This document shows, piece by piece, positions 1-7,563 of a stretch of DNA of 64,000 bases; position 1 is the stretch's first letter, and the number at the start of each line of letters is the position of its first letter. A program made the position numbers and the translations under genes. The notes below the pieces were generated by a model. That model was not told the origin of the DNA and made no database searches. It worked only from the letters and a program-made list of their open reading frames with translations. Source of the stretch: Streptomyces violaceoruber (GTDB taxonomy: Bacteria; Actinomycetota; Actinomycetes; Streptomycetales; Streptomycetaceae); the NCBI GenBank assembly GCA_000720805.1, contig JODI01000028.1, positions 1 to 64,000 on the forward strand. The letters are read 5' to 3'.

Positions 1-70
1 GCCCAAGTACGTCCAGTACGAGGGCTTCCGGCCGGCACGCCGAGAGCACGCACCGGACGCCGCTCCTTGA
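1..70 (+). CDS. C-terminal end of an unidentified protein (partial)
   Basis: The window opens inside a forward reading frame that starts at base 2 and ends with TGA at 68-70. It encodes about 22 residues ending in REHAPDAAP. The codons have the G/C third positions expected of coding DNA, but the fragment is too short to assign a family. A short inverted repeat, GGCAA/TTGCC, lies just after the stop, before the convergent LacI gene. What the gene does cannot be judged from this window. Confidence 0.45.
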   Translation, partial: PKYVQYEGFRPARREHAPDAAP

Positions 71-175
71 CGGGCAAACGTTGCCTGCCGCGGCACTAGC
101 GATTCCCTGCCGGGATTCGCCGTCGACGACCAGTACGTCCAGGGGAGTTGGGCGGCACGGAATGTGAAGGTCTGT

Positions 176-1189
176 TCACGCGATCGTCCGCCGCGCCGTG
201 CTCGCCCGTTCCGTCAGCCGCGGTGCCAGCAGGGTCGCCTCCGGTACGTCCGTGTCGCCGGCCAGTTTCCGCATCAGCAGCTCCACCGCCCGCTCGCCCA
301 CCTCCGCCGACGGCAGGGCGACCGAGGTGACGGGCACCCGGGCGGACTCGGCGAGTTCGTCGGGGCAGATGGCGGTGACGGACAGGTCGCCGGGGACGCG
401 CAGGCCGAGTTTCTCGAAGGCGTCGATCAGAGGCTCCAGCAAGGGTTCGTTGTGGACGACGACGCCCGTCAACGCGGGCTGCTCACGCAGGAGTTGCTCG
501 GCGACCCGGCGGGCGTCCCCCGGGCCCGCCTCGCAGGGGTGGACCGAGGACGCGAGCCCGTGCCGGTCGGCGGCGGCGGTGAAGCCCTGGACCACGCGCT
601 GGGCGAACGCGGTCTGGCGCACGTAGACCTCGGGCGGTGAGCCGACGAGGGCCACCACCTGGTGTCCGAGCTGCGCCAGATGGTCCACGCACGCCTCGCC
701 CGCCGCCTTGAAGTCGAGGTCGATGCAGGTCAGGCCCTCGGAGGAGGCCGGGAACCCGATCATCACCGACGGGCGTTCCAGGGCGCGCAACAGCGGCAGC
801 CGGGGGTCGTGGAGTTGGACGTCCATCAGGATCAGCGCGTCCACCAACGCCGTGTCGGCCACCCTGCGCAGGCCCTCCTCGCCCTCCTCTTGGGTGAGGA
901 GCAGGACGTCGTGGTCGTAGCCGCGGGCCGTCGTCACGACCGACACCGCGAACCTCATGACCACCGGGATGTGGATGCCGGCCCTCAACGGCACCACCAG
1001 CGCCAGTACGTTCGACTTGCTGCTGGCCAGCGCACGGGCGCCCGCGTGCGGACGGTAGCCCAGCTCGCGGATGGCCTCCTCCACCCGGCGCCGGGTCTCC
1101 TCCGAGATGGGGCGCTTGCCGCTGAGGGCGTAGGAGACCGTGCTGGGGGAGACTCCGGCATGCCGCGCCACGTCCGTGATCTTCACCAT
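176..1189 (-). CDS. LacI-family transcriptional regulator of the alpha-xyloside operon
   Basis: The 337-residue protein begins with a classic LacI helix-turn-helix (VKITDVARHAGVSPSTVSYA, residues 2-21) and the hinge-helix region. A periplasmic-binding-like sugar-sensing domain follows to the C-terminus. The ATG at 1189 is preferred over an upstream in-frame GTG at 1198 because GGAG lies 8 bases before it and it overlaps the TGA of the upstream alpha-xylosidase gene as TGATG, so translation is probably coupled. It is the last gene of the operon. It probably binds the palindromes at 6659-6766 in front of the first gene and is released by a transported oligosaccharide; that is inference from family and position. 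Confidence 0.9.
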   Translation of the reverse strand: MVKITDVARHAGVSPSTVSYALSGKRPISEETRRRVEEAIRELGYRPHAGARALASSKSNVLALVVPLRAGIHIPVVMRFAVSVVTTARGYDHDVLLLTQEEGEEGLRRVADTALVDALILMDVQLHDPRLPLLRALERPSVMIGFPASSEGLTCIDLDFKAAGEACVDHLAQLGHQVVALVGSPPEVYVRQTAFAQRVVQGFTAAADRHGLASSVHPCEAGPGDARRVAEQLLREQPALTGVVVHNEPLLEPLIDAFEKLGLRVPGDLSVTAICPDELAESARVPVTSVALPSAEVGERAVELLMRKLAGDTDVPEATLLAPRLTERASTARRTIA

Positions 1190-3435
1190 CAGGACCACTC
1201 CACGGACAGGAACCCGGTCCCGGCCTGCGCCCGCACCTCGCGCTCACCGGTGGCCAGCCCCCAGGGCGCCGAGGGGTCACTGCAGGACGCCCGCAGCAGA
1301 TCGCCCTCGCGTACGACGGTGAAGGTCACGTCCCCGACCCGCACCGCCACCTGCTGCCCCCGCTCCAGACCGTACGCCCGCAGGGTGACCCCGTCGGCGT
1401 GGTCGTAGTCGGGCCGGTCGTCCACCGAGCCCACCGGGATCACGGCTCCGGGGCGCACGAGCAGCGGCACGCTCGAGAAGCCGTGGTTCTCGCGCACCCA
1501 GCGCGGCCCCGTCACCGTCTTCCCGGTCACGAAGTGGGTCCAGGTGCCCTCGGGGACGTAGTACGAGACGTCGCCGTCGTCGCTGAAGACCGGCGCGACC
1601 AGCAGGTCCGGGCCGAGCATGTACTGCCGTTCCAGGTGCGCGCACCCGGGGTCGTCCGGGAACTCCAGGACCATCGCCCGCATCACCGGCACGCCCTCGG
1701 CCTGGGCGGTGCGCGCGGCCTCGTACAGATACGGCATGAGCCGCAGCTTCAGCCGGGTGAAGTGCCGCAGCACGTCCACCGACTCCTCGTCGAACAGCCA
1801 CGGCACCCGGTAGGAGGAGCTGCCGTGCAGGCGGCTGTGGGAGGACAGCAGCCCGAAGGCCACCCAGCGCTTGAACAGGGACGCGGTCGGGGTGCCTTCG
1901 AAGCCGCCGATGTCGTGGCTCCAGAAACCGAAGCCGGACAGCCCGAGGGAGAGGCCGCCGCGCAGGGATTCCGCCATCGACTCGTACGTCGCCTCGCAGT
2001 CGCCGCCCCAGTGGACGGGGAACTTCTGGCTTCCCGTCGTCGCCGAGCGGGCGAAGACGACCGCTTCCTCCTCGCCGCGGTGCTTGCGCAGCACCTCGAA
2101 GACCGTGCGGTTGTAGAGGTACGTGTAGTAGTTGTGCATCCGCTCCGGGTCGGAGCCGTCGGACCAGGCCACGTCGAGGGGCACGCGCTCGCCGAAGTCG
2201 GTCTTGAAGCAGTCGACGCCCTGGGCGAGCAGCGCCTCCAGCTTCGAGGCGTACCACTCGCGGGCCGCCGGGCTGGTGAAGTCGACCAGCGCCATGCCGG
2301 GCTGCCACAGGTCCCACTGCCACACGCTGCCGTCCGGCCGCCTCAGCAGGTGCCCCAGTGCCTTGCCCTCCGCGAACAGCGGGGAGCGCTGGGCGATGTA
2401 CGGGTTGATCCACGCGGACACCCGCAGGCCCCGCTCGTGCAGCCGCGCCAGCATCCCTTCGGGGTCGGGGAACACCCGCGGATCCCACCGGAAGTCGCAC
2501 CAGTTGAACTCGCGCATCCAGAAGCAGTCGAAGTGGAAGACGGACAGCGGCAGTTCGCGCTCGCGCATGCCCTCGATGAAGGAGGTGACGGTCTCCTCGT
2601 CGTACGACGTGGTGAACGAGGTCGACAGCCACAGACCGAAGGACCAGGGCGGCGGGAGGGCGGGGCGGCCGGTGAGGGCGGTGTACTTGCGCAGGATGTC
2701 CTTCGGGGTCGGGCCGTAGATCACGTAGTACGTCAACTGCTGGGTCTCGGCACTGAACTGCACCCGCGAGACCACCTCCGAGCCCACCTCGAAGGCCACC
2801 TTGCCCGGGTGGTCGACGAAGACGCCGTAGCCGGCGTCCGTCAGGTAGAAGGGCACGTTCTTGTACGCCTGCTCGGTCGCCGTGCCGCCGTCGGCGTTCC
2901 AGATGTCGACGACCTGGCCGTTCTTCACCAGGGGGCCGAAGCGTTCACCGAGGCCGTAGACGGAGGTCCCCACACCGAGGTTGAGCTGCTCGCGCAGGTA
3001 GTGCCCCGTCGCGTCCCGCATGATGCCCATGCCCTTGGTGGAGCTGGAGGTGAGGGTGCGTCCGTGGGCGAGGAAGTCGACGTGCCAGGAGCCGGTGCGG
3101 GCCACCCGGACCGACAGCGCGCCGGAGGTCAGGGTCGCGTGCTCGTCGTCGTACGACACCTGCGGCGGGACGTCTTCCTGAGCGACGTGGAACTCCGGTC
3201 CACGCGGCTGTTCGCCGTCGAAGTGGGTGAAGGTGACGCCGATGACGTCCGGCATCGGAGCGTGGGCGCTGATCGTCACGACCGGTCCCTTCAGCAGGTC
3301 GCCGCGGTGGCGGATGGGCTGGGTCGGCGCGTGGATCTCCAGCGTGCCGTCCTGCGCGGTCACGTCGAGCACCTCGACCGGATAGGCCGCGGTGACGCCC
3401 TCGCGCAGCAGCCAGTAGCCGTCGGTGAACTTCAT
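1189..3435 (-). CDS. GH31 alpha-xylosidase (YicI type)
   Basis: This 748-residue enzyme belongs to glycoside hydrolase family 31. The nucleophile motif FKTDFGERVP puts the catalytic aspartate at about D413. The acid/base segment FARSATTGSQKFPVHWGGDC puts the second at about D479. Both match the alpha-xylosidase subgroup (E. coli YicI) better than alpha-glucosidases. No signal peptide is visible, so it is intracellular and would cleave terminal alpha-xylosyl residues from imported oligosaccharides such as xyloglucan fragments. The ATG at 3435 sits 12 bases after the permease stop. Its TGA overlaps the LacI start. The exact substrate is inferred. Confidence 0.92.
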   Translation of the reverse strand: MKFTDGYWLLREGVTAAYPVEVLDVTAQDGTLEIHAPTQPIRHRGDLLKGPVVTISAHAPMPDVIGVTFTHFDGEQPRGPEFHVAQEDVPPQVSYDDEHATLTSGALSVRVARTGSWHVDFLAHGRTLTSSSTKGMGIMRDATGHYLREQLNLGVGTSVYGLGERFGPLVKNGQVVDIWNADGGTATEQAYKNVPFYLTDAGYGVFVDHPGKVAFEVGSEVVSRVQFSAETQQLTYYVIYGPTPKDILRKYTALTGRPALPPPWSFGLWLSTSFTTSYDEETVTSFIEGMRERELPLSVFHFDCFWMREFNWCDFRWDPRVFPDPEGMLARLHERGLRVSAWINPYIAQRSPLFAEGKALGHLLRRPDGSVWQWDLWQPGMALVDFTSPAAREWYASKLEALLAQGVDCFKTDFGERVPLDVAWSDGSDPERMHNYYTYLYNRTVFEVLRKHRGEEEAVVFARSATTGSQKFPVHWGGDCEATYESMAESLRGGLSLGLSGFGFWSHDIGGFEGTPTASLFKRWVAFGLLSSHSRLHGSSSYRVPWLFDEESVDVLRHFTRLKLRLMPYLYEAARTAQAEGVPVMRAMVLEFPDDPGCAHLERQYMLGPDLLVAPVFSDDGDVSYYVPEGTWTHFVTGKTVTGPRWVRENHGFSSVPLLVRPGAVIPVGSVDDRPDYDHADGVTLRAYGLERGQQVAVRVGDVTFTVVREGDLLRASCSDPSAPWGLATGEREVRAQAGTGFLSVEWS

Positions 3436-3447
3436 GTGGGGAGTCCC

Positions 3448-4272
3448 TTACTTGACGGCACCCACGGCGATGCCGCGGGTGAGGGTTCGCTGGAAGACCA
3501 GGAAGAAGACCAGGGCGGGCAGGACGCCGAGGAGGGCCGCCGCGTTGGTCATCGTGGCGTCCATCAGGCGCTGGCCCTGCAGGACGCCGAGGGCCACCGA
3601 CACGGTCTGGTTGTCGTTGGAGATCAGCATGACCAGGGGAAGCAGGAACTCGTTCCAGGTCCAGATGAAGAAGAAGACCAGGAGCACGCCGAGGGTGGGG
3701 CGGCTGACGGGGACCACGATCCGCCACAGCACCTGCCACTTGTTCGCCCCGTCGATCCGGGCGGCCTCGATGATCTCCCGGGGGAACTGGCCGAGGACGG
3801 AGGACAGGAGGTAGGTGCCGAAGGCCGCCTGGATCACCGTGAACACGATGATCACGCTGAGCCGGGTGTCGTAGAGGCCGGCCTCCTTGCTCAGGTAGTA
3901 GATCGGGTAGACCAGTGCCTCCTGCGGCAGCATGTTCGCGAGGACGAAGAAGGCGAGGACCCAGGTGCGGCCCTTGACGCGGCCGATGCCGATCGCGTAC
4001 GCGTTCAGAACGGAGAGGACCACCGCCAGGACCGCCACCGCCCCGCTGATCAGCACCGAGTTGACGAGCTTCTGACCGAAGTCGACCCGCTGCCAGAAGT
4101 CCTTGACACCGTCGAGATAGAGGCCCTCGGGGAGGCTGAGGGGGCCGTTCTGGGCGTACTCCGTGGGGGACTTGAACGCGTTGACCACGACGATCGCGAA
4201 CGGCACGACCATGAAGAGGGCGGCGATGCAAAGGGCCACCAGGACCGGGTAGCGGCGGAGGGCGGTCGTCAT
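3448..4272 (-). CDS. Sugar ABC transporter permease (MalG type)
   Basis: The 274-residue inner-membrane protein has about six membrane segments and the EAA loop (EAARIDGANKWQVLWRIVVP) that contacts the ATPase. It starts MTTALRRYPVLVALC at the ATG at 4272, which overlaps the stop of the upstream permease by four bases (ATGA). With its partner permease and the binding protein it forms a CUT1-type oligosaccharide importer. No ATPase gene lies in the operon, so a shared MsiK-type ATPase encoded elsewhere probably energises it, as is known for Streptomyces CUT1 systems. A longer upstream open frame runs through the neighbouring gene and is not coding. Confidence 0.92.
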   Translation of the reverse strand: MTTALRRYPVLVALCIAALFMVVPFAIVVVNAFKSPTEYAQNGPLSLPEGLYLDGVKDFWQRVDFGQKLVNSVLISGAVAVLAVVLSVLNAYAIGIGRVKGRTWVLAFFVLANMLPQEALVYPIYYLSKEAGLYDTRLSVIIVFTVIQAAFGTYLLSSVLGQFPREIIEAARIDGANKWQVLWRIVVPVSRPTLGVLLVFFFIWTWNEFLLPLVMLISNDNQTVSVALGVLQGQRLMDATMTNAAALLGVLPALVFFLVFQRTLTRGIAVGAVK

Positions 4273-5294
4273 GTGCGGGTCCCTTCCTGAGAGCCTGTCC
4301 GCGAGCCCCCGCCTGCGCTGCGACGGGGGCTCGCGGACAGGCTCTCGGCGTCCTCGGCGCGGGTCTGGAACTTCAGGCCGATCAGGGACAGCAGCAGGAT
4401 GATCACGGTGAGCACGGTGGAGATCGCGGCGCCGTAGCCGACCTGCGTCTTCTCGAAGAACGTGGTGAAGGAGAAATAGGAGGGCACGTTCGTGGCGCCG
4501 CCCGGACCGCCCTTCGTCAGCACGTACACCGCGCCGAACACCTTGAGCGCGGCGATCGAGCACCAGGTCAGGACGACGTAGATCTCCGGACGGATCTGCG
4601 GCAGCGTGATGTGCCAGAAGCGGCGCCACCAGCCGGCGCCGTCCAGCTCGGCCGCCTCGTACAGCTGGGGATCGACGCGTTGCAGGCCCGCCATGAAGAC
4701 GACCAGCGGGAAGCCGAGCTGGACCCAGACCATCACGCCCATCACGCTGTAGAGCGCGAGGTCCGGGTCGCCGAGCCAGTCCTGCTGCCAGGACGACAGG
4801 CCGACGGACTTCAGGAGTTCGTTGAGCGTGCCGTTGTCCGGGGCGAGGATCCAGCTCCAGACGATGCCGGCGACCGCGATCGGCAGCACCTGGGGGAGGT
4901 AGAAGCAGGCGCGCAGGACCGCCGCCCACCTGGCCCCGAAGTGCTTGCCGACGTAGTCGAACAGCGCGGCGGCCAGGACCAGGCCGATCACCGTCGGCAG
5001 GGCCGCCATCGCGACCACCATGAAGAGGCTGTGCCGGAAGGACTCCCAGAACTCGGAGTCGTCCATCAGCTCACGGTAGTTGGCGAGGCCGGTCCAGTCG
5101 GGGGTGCCCACGCCCTGCCAGTCGGTGAAGCTCACGCCCGTGTTCATCAGGAACGGGACGACGATCACGGCGAGGAAGGCGAGGACCCCGGGGAGCAGGA
5201 ACAGGGCGTAGGAGTCGCGGGGGCGGCGGCGCGGGCGGCCGGTGAGGTCCTGCTTGCCGGTGACCCGCCCGCCGCGTTCGACGGTGACCGTCAT
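4269..5294 (-). CDS. Sugar ABC transporter permease (MalF type)
   Basis: The 341-residue permease starts MTVTVERGGRVTGKQ at an ATG that overlaps the binding-protein stop by four bases. It has a short Arg-rich cytoplasmic N-terminus, six predicted membrane helices and an EAA loop (YEAAELDGAGWWRRFWHI). It pairs with the downstream permease as the membrane channel. The last 25 or so codons (ESLSASPRRSAGGGSRTG and onwards) coincide with a perfect 23-bp inverted repeat at 4289-4346, so this tail looks shaped by an RNA hairpin rather than by protein function. Confidence 0.92.
   Translation of the reverse strand: MTVTVERGGRVTGKQDLTGRPRRRPRDSYALFLLPGVLAFLAVIVVPFLMNTGVSFTDWQGVGTPDWTGLANYRELMDDSEFWESFRHSLFMVVAMAALPTVIGLVLAAALFDYVGKHFGARWAAVLRACFYLPQVLPIAVAGIVWSWILAPDNGTLNELLKSVGLSSWQQDWLGDPDLALYSVMGVMVWVQLGFPLVVFMAGLQRVDPQLYEAAELDGAGWWRRFWHITLPQIRPEIYVVLTWCSIAALKVFGAVYVLTKGGPGGATNVPSYFSFTTFFEKTQVGYGAAISTVLTVIILLLSLIGLKFQTRAEDAESLSASPRRSAGGGSRTGSQEGTRT
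4289..4346 (-). repeat. Perfect 23-bp inverted repeat inside the operon
   Basis: The arms at 4289-4311 and 4324-4346 are exact reverse complements separated by 12 bases. The hairpin covers the 3' end of the upstream permease gene and ends about 17 bases before the start codon of the downstream permease in the direction of transcription. It would form a very stable stem in the mRNA. Such a stem could act as a processing or stabilising element, a partial terminator, or a structure opened by translating ribosomes. Confidence 0.9.
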
Positions 5295-6610
5295 TGCTTC
5301 GGCGCGTCCTTGTCGTACGCCTTCTGCAACGCGTCCAGGTAGTCGTCCGGTTTCGAGCTGCCCGTGAGCAGCTTCTGGGTCTCGGAGACGAGGACGTCGT
5401 AGAAGCCGGCGACCGGCCAGTCCGGGTAGAAGGCCAGGCCGTCGCGCTGGGAGAGGGTGTTGAAGTTGTCTATGAGGGTTTTGGCCTTGGGCTCGGTGAC
5501 GGCGCTCGCGTCCGCCGCGATCGGGACGCCGCCCTTGTTGCCGAGCAGGTTCTGGATCTTCTTCGACAGGGTGATGTCGATGAAGTCGTAGGCGAGTTCC
5601 TTGTTCTTGGCCCCCTTCGGGACGACCCACAGGTTGCCGCCGGAGCCGAGGGTGAGGTTCGAGTCGGGCCACAGGGAGGTGCCCCAGTCGAACGTCGCCT
5701 CGTCCTCGAAGCGGCCGTACCACCAGCTGCCGGAGAACAGGACCGGCGACTTGCCCTGGAGGAAGGAGAGGCCGGTCTGCTCGGCGTTCGCGCCGGTGGA
5801 CGACTTGCCGAAGTAGCCCTTCCTCACCCAGTCGGCGAAGGTCTCGGCGGCGTACGTCCAGGCGGCGTCGTGGAAGTCGACCTTGCCCTTGTACAGCTCG
5901 AACGCGTCCACCCAGGCGCGGTCCGCCTTCGACAGCGCCAACTGGTAGAGGTACTGCTGGGCCGGGTACTCGGCGCCGCCGTTGGCGAGCGGGGTGATCC
6001 CCTTCGCGGCGAACTTGTCCATCGCTGCGGTCAGTTCGTCGAACGTCTTCGGCTCGGGGATCTTGTACTGGGCGAACAGGTCCTTGTTGTAGAACACCAT
6101 CGTGTACTCGGCGTAGTTGGGCACGCCGTACCACTTGCCGGAGCCCATCACGCCGTCGGTGTCGTAGACGCTGGTGGTACGGACGCCAGCGCTCAGTTTC
6201 TTGTCCCAGCCGCGCTTCGTCGCTTCCGGGGTGAGATCCGTGAGGAGCCCTTGCTTGGAGAGCAGGCCCGCCGTCGCGTTGCCCTTGTTGTACTCCATGA
6301 GGTCGGGTGCGTCCGAGGAGTTGAGGACCATCTGCGCGGTCTTCTGCATCTGCGCGAAGCTTTTCTCCTCGTACTCCACCTGTACGCCCGGATGCTTGGC
6401 CTCGAACTCCTTGATGGCCTCGTTCCAGGCCTGCCCCATCGCGCTGTTAGGGGCCTCGTAGTGCCAGAGCTTCAGTGTCTTGCCGTCGCCGCCGGAGGAG
6501 CCGCTCTCCGAGCCGCCGCAGGCGGTCAGGAGCAGGGCTCCGCTCAGGGCCGCGGCGGCTAACGCGGTCACACGCCGTCGTGCCGCCTTACGCCCTCGTG
6601 CCGTCAACAT
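5291..6610 (-). CDS. Extracellular sugar-binding lipoprotein of the alpha-xyloside transporter
   Basis: The 439-residue precursor has a twin-Arg-rich N-terminus, a hydrophobic stretch and a lipobox ending LLLTAC, with the lipidated cysteine at about residue 31. A Gly/Ser linker and a family 1 solute-binding domain follow (LKLWHYEAPNSAMGQAW and onwards). The ATG at 6610 has a GGGAGG site 7 bases upstream. It is the first gene of the operon (binding protein, two permeases, alpha-xylosidase, LacI). Codon 17 (6562-6560) is TTA, one of very few in the window, so translation should depend on the bldA leucine tRNA. The ligand is probably an alpha-xylosylated oligosaccharide, inferred from the linked hydrolase. 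Confidence 0.93.
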   Translation of the reverse strand: MLTARGRKAARRRVTALAAAALSGALLLTACGGSESGSSGGDGKTLKLWHYEAPNSAMGQAWNEAIKEFEAKHPGVQVEYEEKSFAQMQKTAQMVLNSSDAPDLMEYNKGNATAGLLSKQGLLTDLTPEATKRGWDKKLSAGVRTTSVYDTDGVMGSGKWYGVPNYAEYTMVFYNKDLFAQYKIPEPKTFDELTAAMDKFAAKGITPLANGGAEYPAQQYLYQLALSKADRAWVDAFELYKGKVDFHDAAWTYAAETFADWVRKGYFGKSSTGANAEQTGLSFLQGKSPVLFSGSWWYGRFEDEATFDWGTSLWPDSNLTLGSGGNLWVVPKGAKNKELAYDFIDITLSKKIQNLLGNKGGVPIAADASAVTEPKAKTLIDNFNTLSQRDGLAFYPDWPVAGFYDVLVSETQKLLTGSSKPDDYLDALQKAYDKDAPKQ

Positions 6611-6658
6611 CCAGTGCCTCCCAGGGAGTCGGCTGGGTATCCGGCGTCACGTCGGATT

Positions 6659-6676
6659 CATCGAATCGATTCGATG
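6659..6676. promoter_or_regulatory. Candidate LacI-type operator 1
   Basis: An 18-bp perfect palindrome (CATCGAATC and its complement) lies about 50 bases upstream of the binding-protein start. Its core, TCGAATCGATTCGA, resembles the CGAA/TTCG dyads bound by LacI-family sugar regulators in Streptomyces. Together with the next two sites it is the likely target of the LacI protein encoded at the end of the operon. Confidence 0.7.
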
Positions 6677-6682
6677 CGTGAC

Positions 6683-6698
6683 GTCGAAGCGCTTCGAC
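6683..6698. promoter_or_regulatory. Candidate LacI-type operator 2
   Basis: This is a 16-bp perfect palindrome, GTCGAAGCGCTTCGAC, with the central CG typical of LacI-family operators. Its centre is about 23 bases from the centre of operator 1, roughly two helical turns, so two dimers could bind the same DNA face. Confidence 0.75.
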
Positions 6699-6750
6699 GG
6701 GCGAAGGTATGTGGCGGCTTTGAGAGCGTCAATGGATAGCACAGAATCGC

Positions 6751-6766
6751 GCGGAAGCGATTCGAC
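6751..6766. promoter_or_regulatory. Candidate LacI-type operator 3 (imperfect)
   Basis: GCGGAAGCGATTCGAC matches operator 2 at 13 of 16 positions and lies 68 bases further upstream. It could be an auxiliary site for looping or a decayed copy. This is inference from sequence similarity only. Confidence 0.45.
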
Positions 6767-6829
6767 AGTTCGAGTTCGGGGAAGCCTACCGGGCCGGACG
6801 AGGGGAGCGGATCCACCGGCCGGACGAGG

Positions 6830-7342
6830 CGAGCGCTGCGAGCGGGCCTCGACCACCAGCCCGTCCGTCTGGAGCTCATGGCGGTCGTGCTGCCCGAGGA
6901 CCACCGGCTGGCGGCGCTGGACGCGGTGCCCCTGGACGAGCTGGCGGGCGAGGCCGTGTACGCGGGGGCCGGAAATCCCCGCACGCCGGAGTGGACCGAC
7001 CTGGCACGTCAGTTGTTCGAGGGGCGGGGGATCGAGGTCGCTCCCGCCGGGCCGCTCGCCGTCGGCGAGGAGGAGTTCCAGCGAGTCATGGCCAAGTGGC
7101 GGAACCCGATCCTCGTCGTGGTCGGTTTTCCGGGCATGCCGAACACGGTGCTGCGCCCGCTGGTCGACCCGGTCCCCCTGTCGCCCGTGTCCCTGGTGTG
7201 GCGCAAGGGATTGGTACACCCCGGGATCGACGCGCTCCGACGGGCGGCGGCCGAGCTCTCGGCGACGGAGGGATGGCTGCGCAGGCCCGCGGGGGCATGG
7301 ATTCCGGACTCGGACATCGCGATGATGAATGCCCATGTTTGA
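6830..7342 (+). pseudogene. LysR-family regulator remnant, effector domain only
   Basis: The frame reads ALRAGLDHQPVRLELMAVVL, then PEDHRLAALDAVPLDELAGE and on to a TGA at 7340-7342. This is the second half of a LysR-type co-inducer-binding domain (about 165 residues). The N-terminal helix-turn-helix and first half of the sensor domain are absent. Upstream sequence (6792-6835) contains two copies of an 18-base direct repeat that may mark the deletion junction. The first in-frame ATG is at 6878 without a convincing ribosome site. It probably descends from a regulator that faced the adjacent operon and is no longer a DNA-binding protein. Confidence 0.7.
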
Positions 7343-7458
7343 TGCGGGGGCGCCATATAACGCACGGAAGCAGTGGGTTCGTAGCCTGAACTGCGACGAT
7401 AAATGTCCGTGTTTGATATACGGACACCATATAACCCACGGACGCACTACGTTCGCGG
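7319..7458. repeat. Diverged direct repeat, two 66-bp copies 74 bp apart
   Basis: Copy A (7319-7384) overlaps the last codons and stop of the LysR remnant. Copy B (7393-7458) lies downstream. They match at 49 of 66 positions, with the exact shared blocks GTTTGAT, CCATATAAC and CACGGA. In copy B, TGTCCGT and ACGGACA flank nine bases as a perfect inverted repeat. Copy A keeps most of the pairing, including one compensatory change. The rest of the 7343-7563 gap holds no gene. Confidence 0.7.
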
Positions 7459-7563
7459 CCCGAGCACATCTTGGCAAGAGGGGGCGCTCGGACCGGGTGG
7501 GGGCTCGGTCCGGTCGACGATCGCTCGGAGTCGTGCGCGCACCCGGAACGTTCCCGTGGGGGG

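Noticed and set aside
71..175. A LacI operator at the GGCAA/TTGCC repeat near the window start.
   Set aside because: It lies downstream of the LacI stop, not at a promoter, and does not match the palindromes at 6659-6698. A weak terminator role is as likely.
1399..4290. A forward open frame of more than 900 codons opposite the alpha-xylosidase and permease genes.
   Set aside because: It is the antisense shadow of well-supported genes: composition is Arg/Gly/Asp/Val/His-rich with no domain, and third-position bias fits the minus-strand genes.
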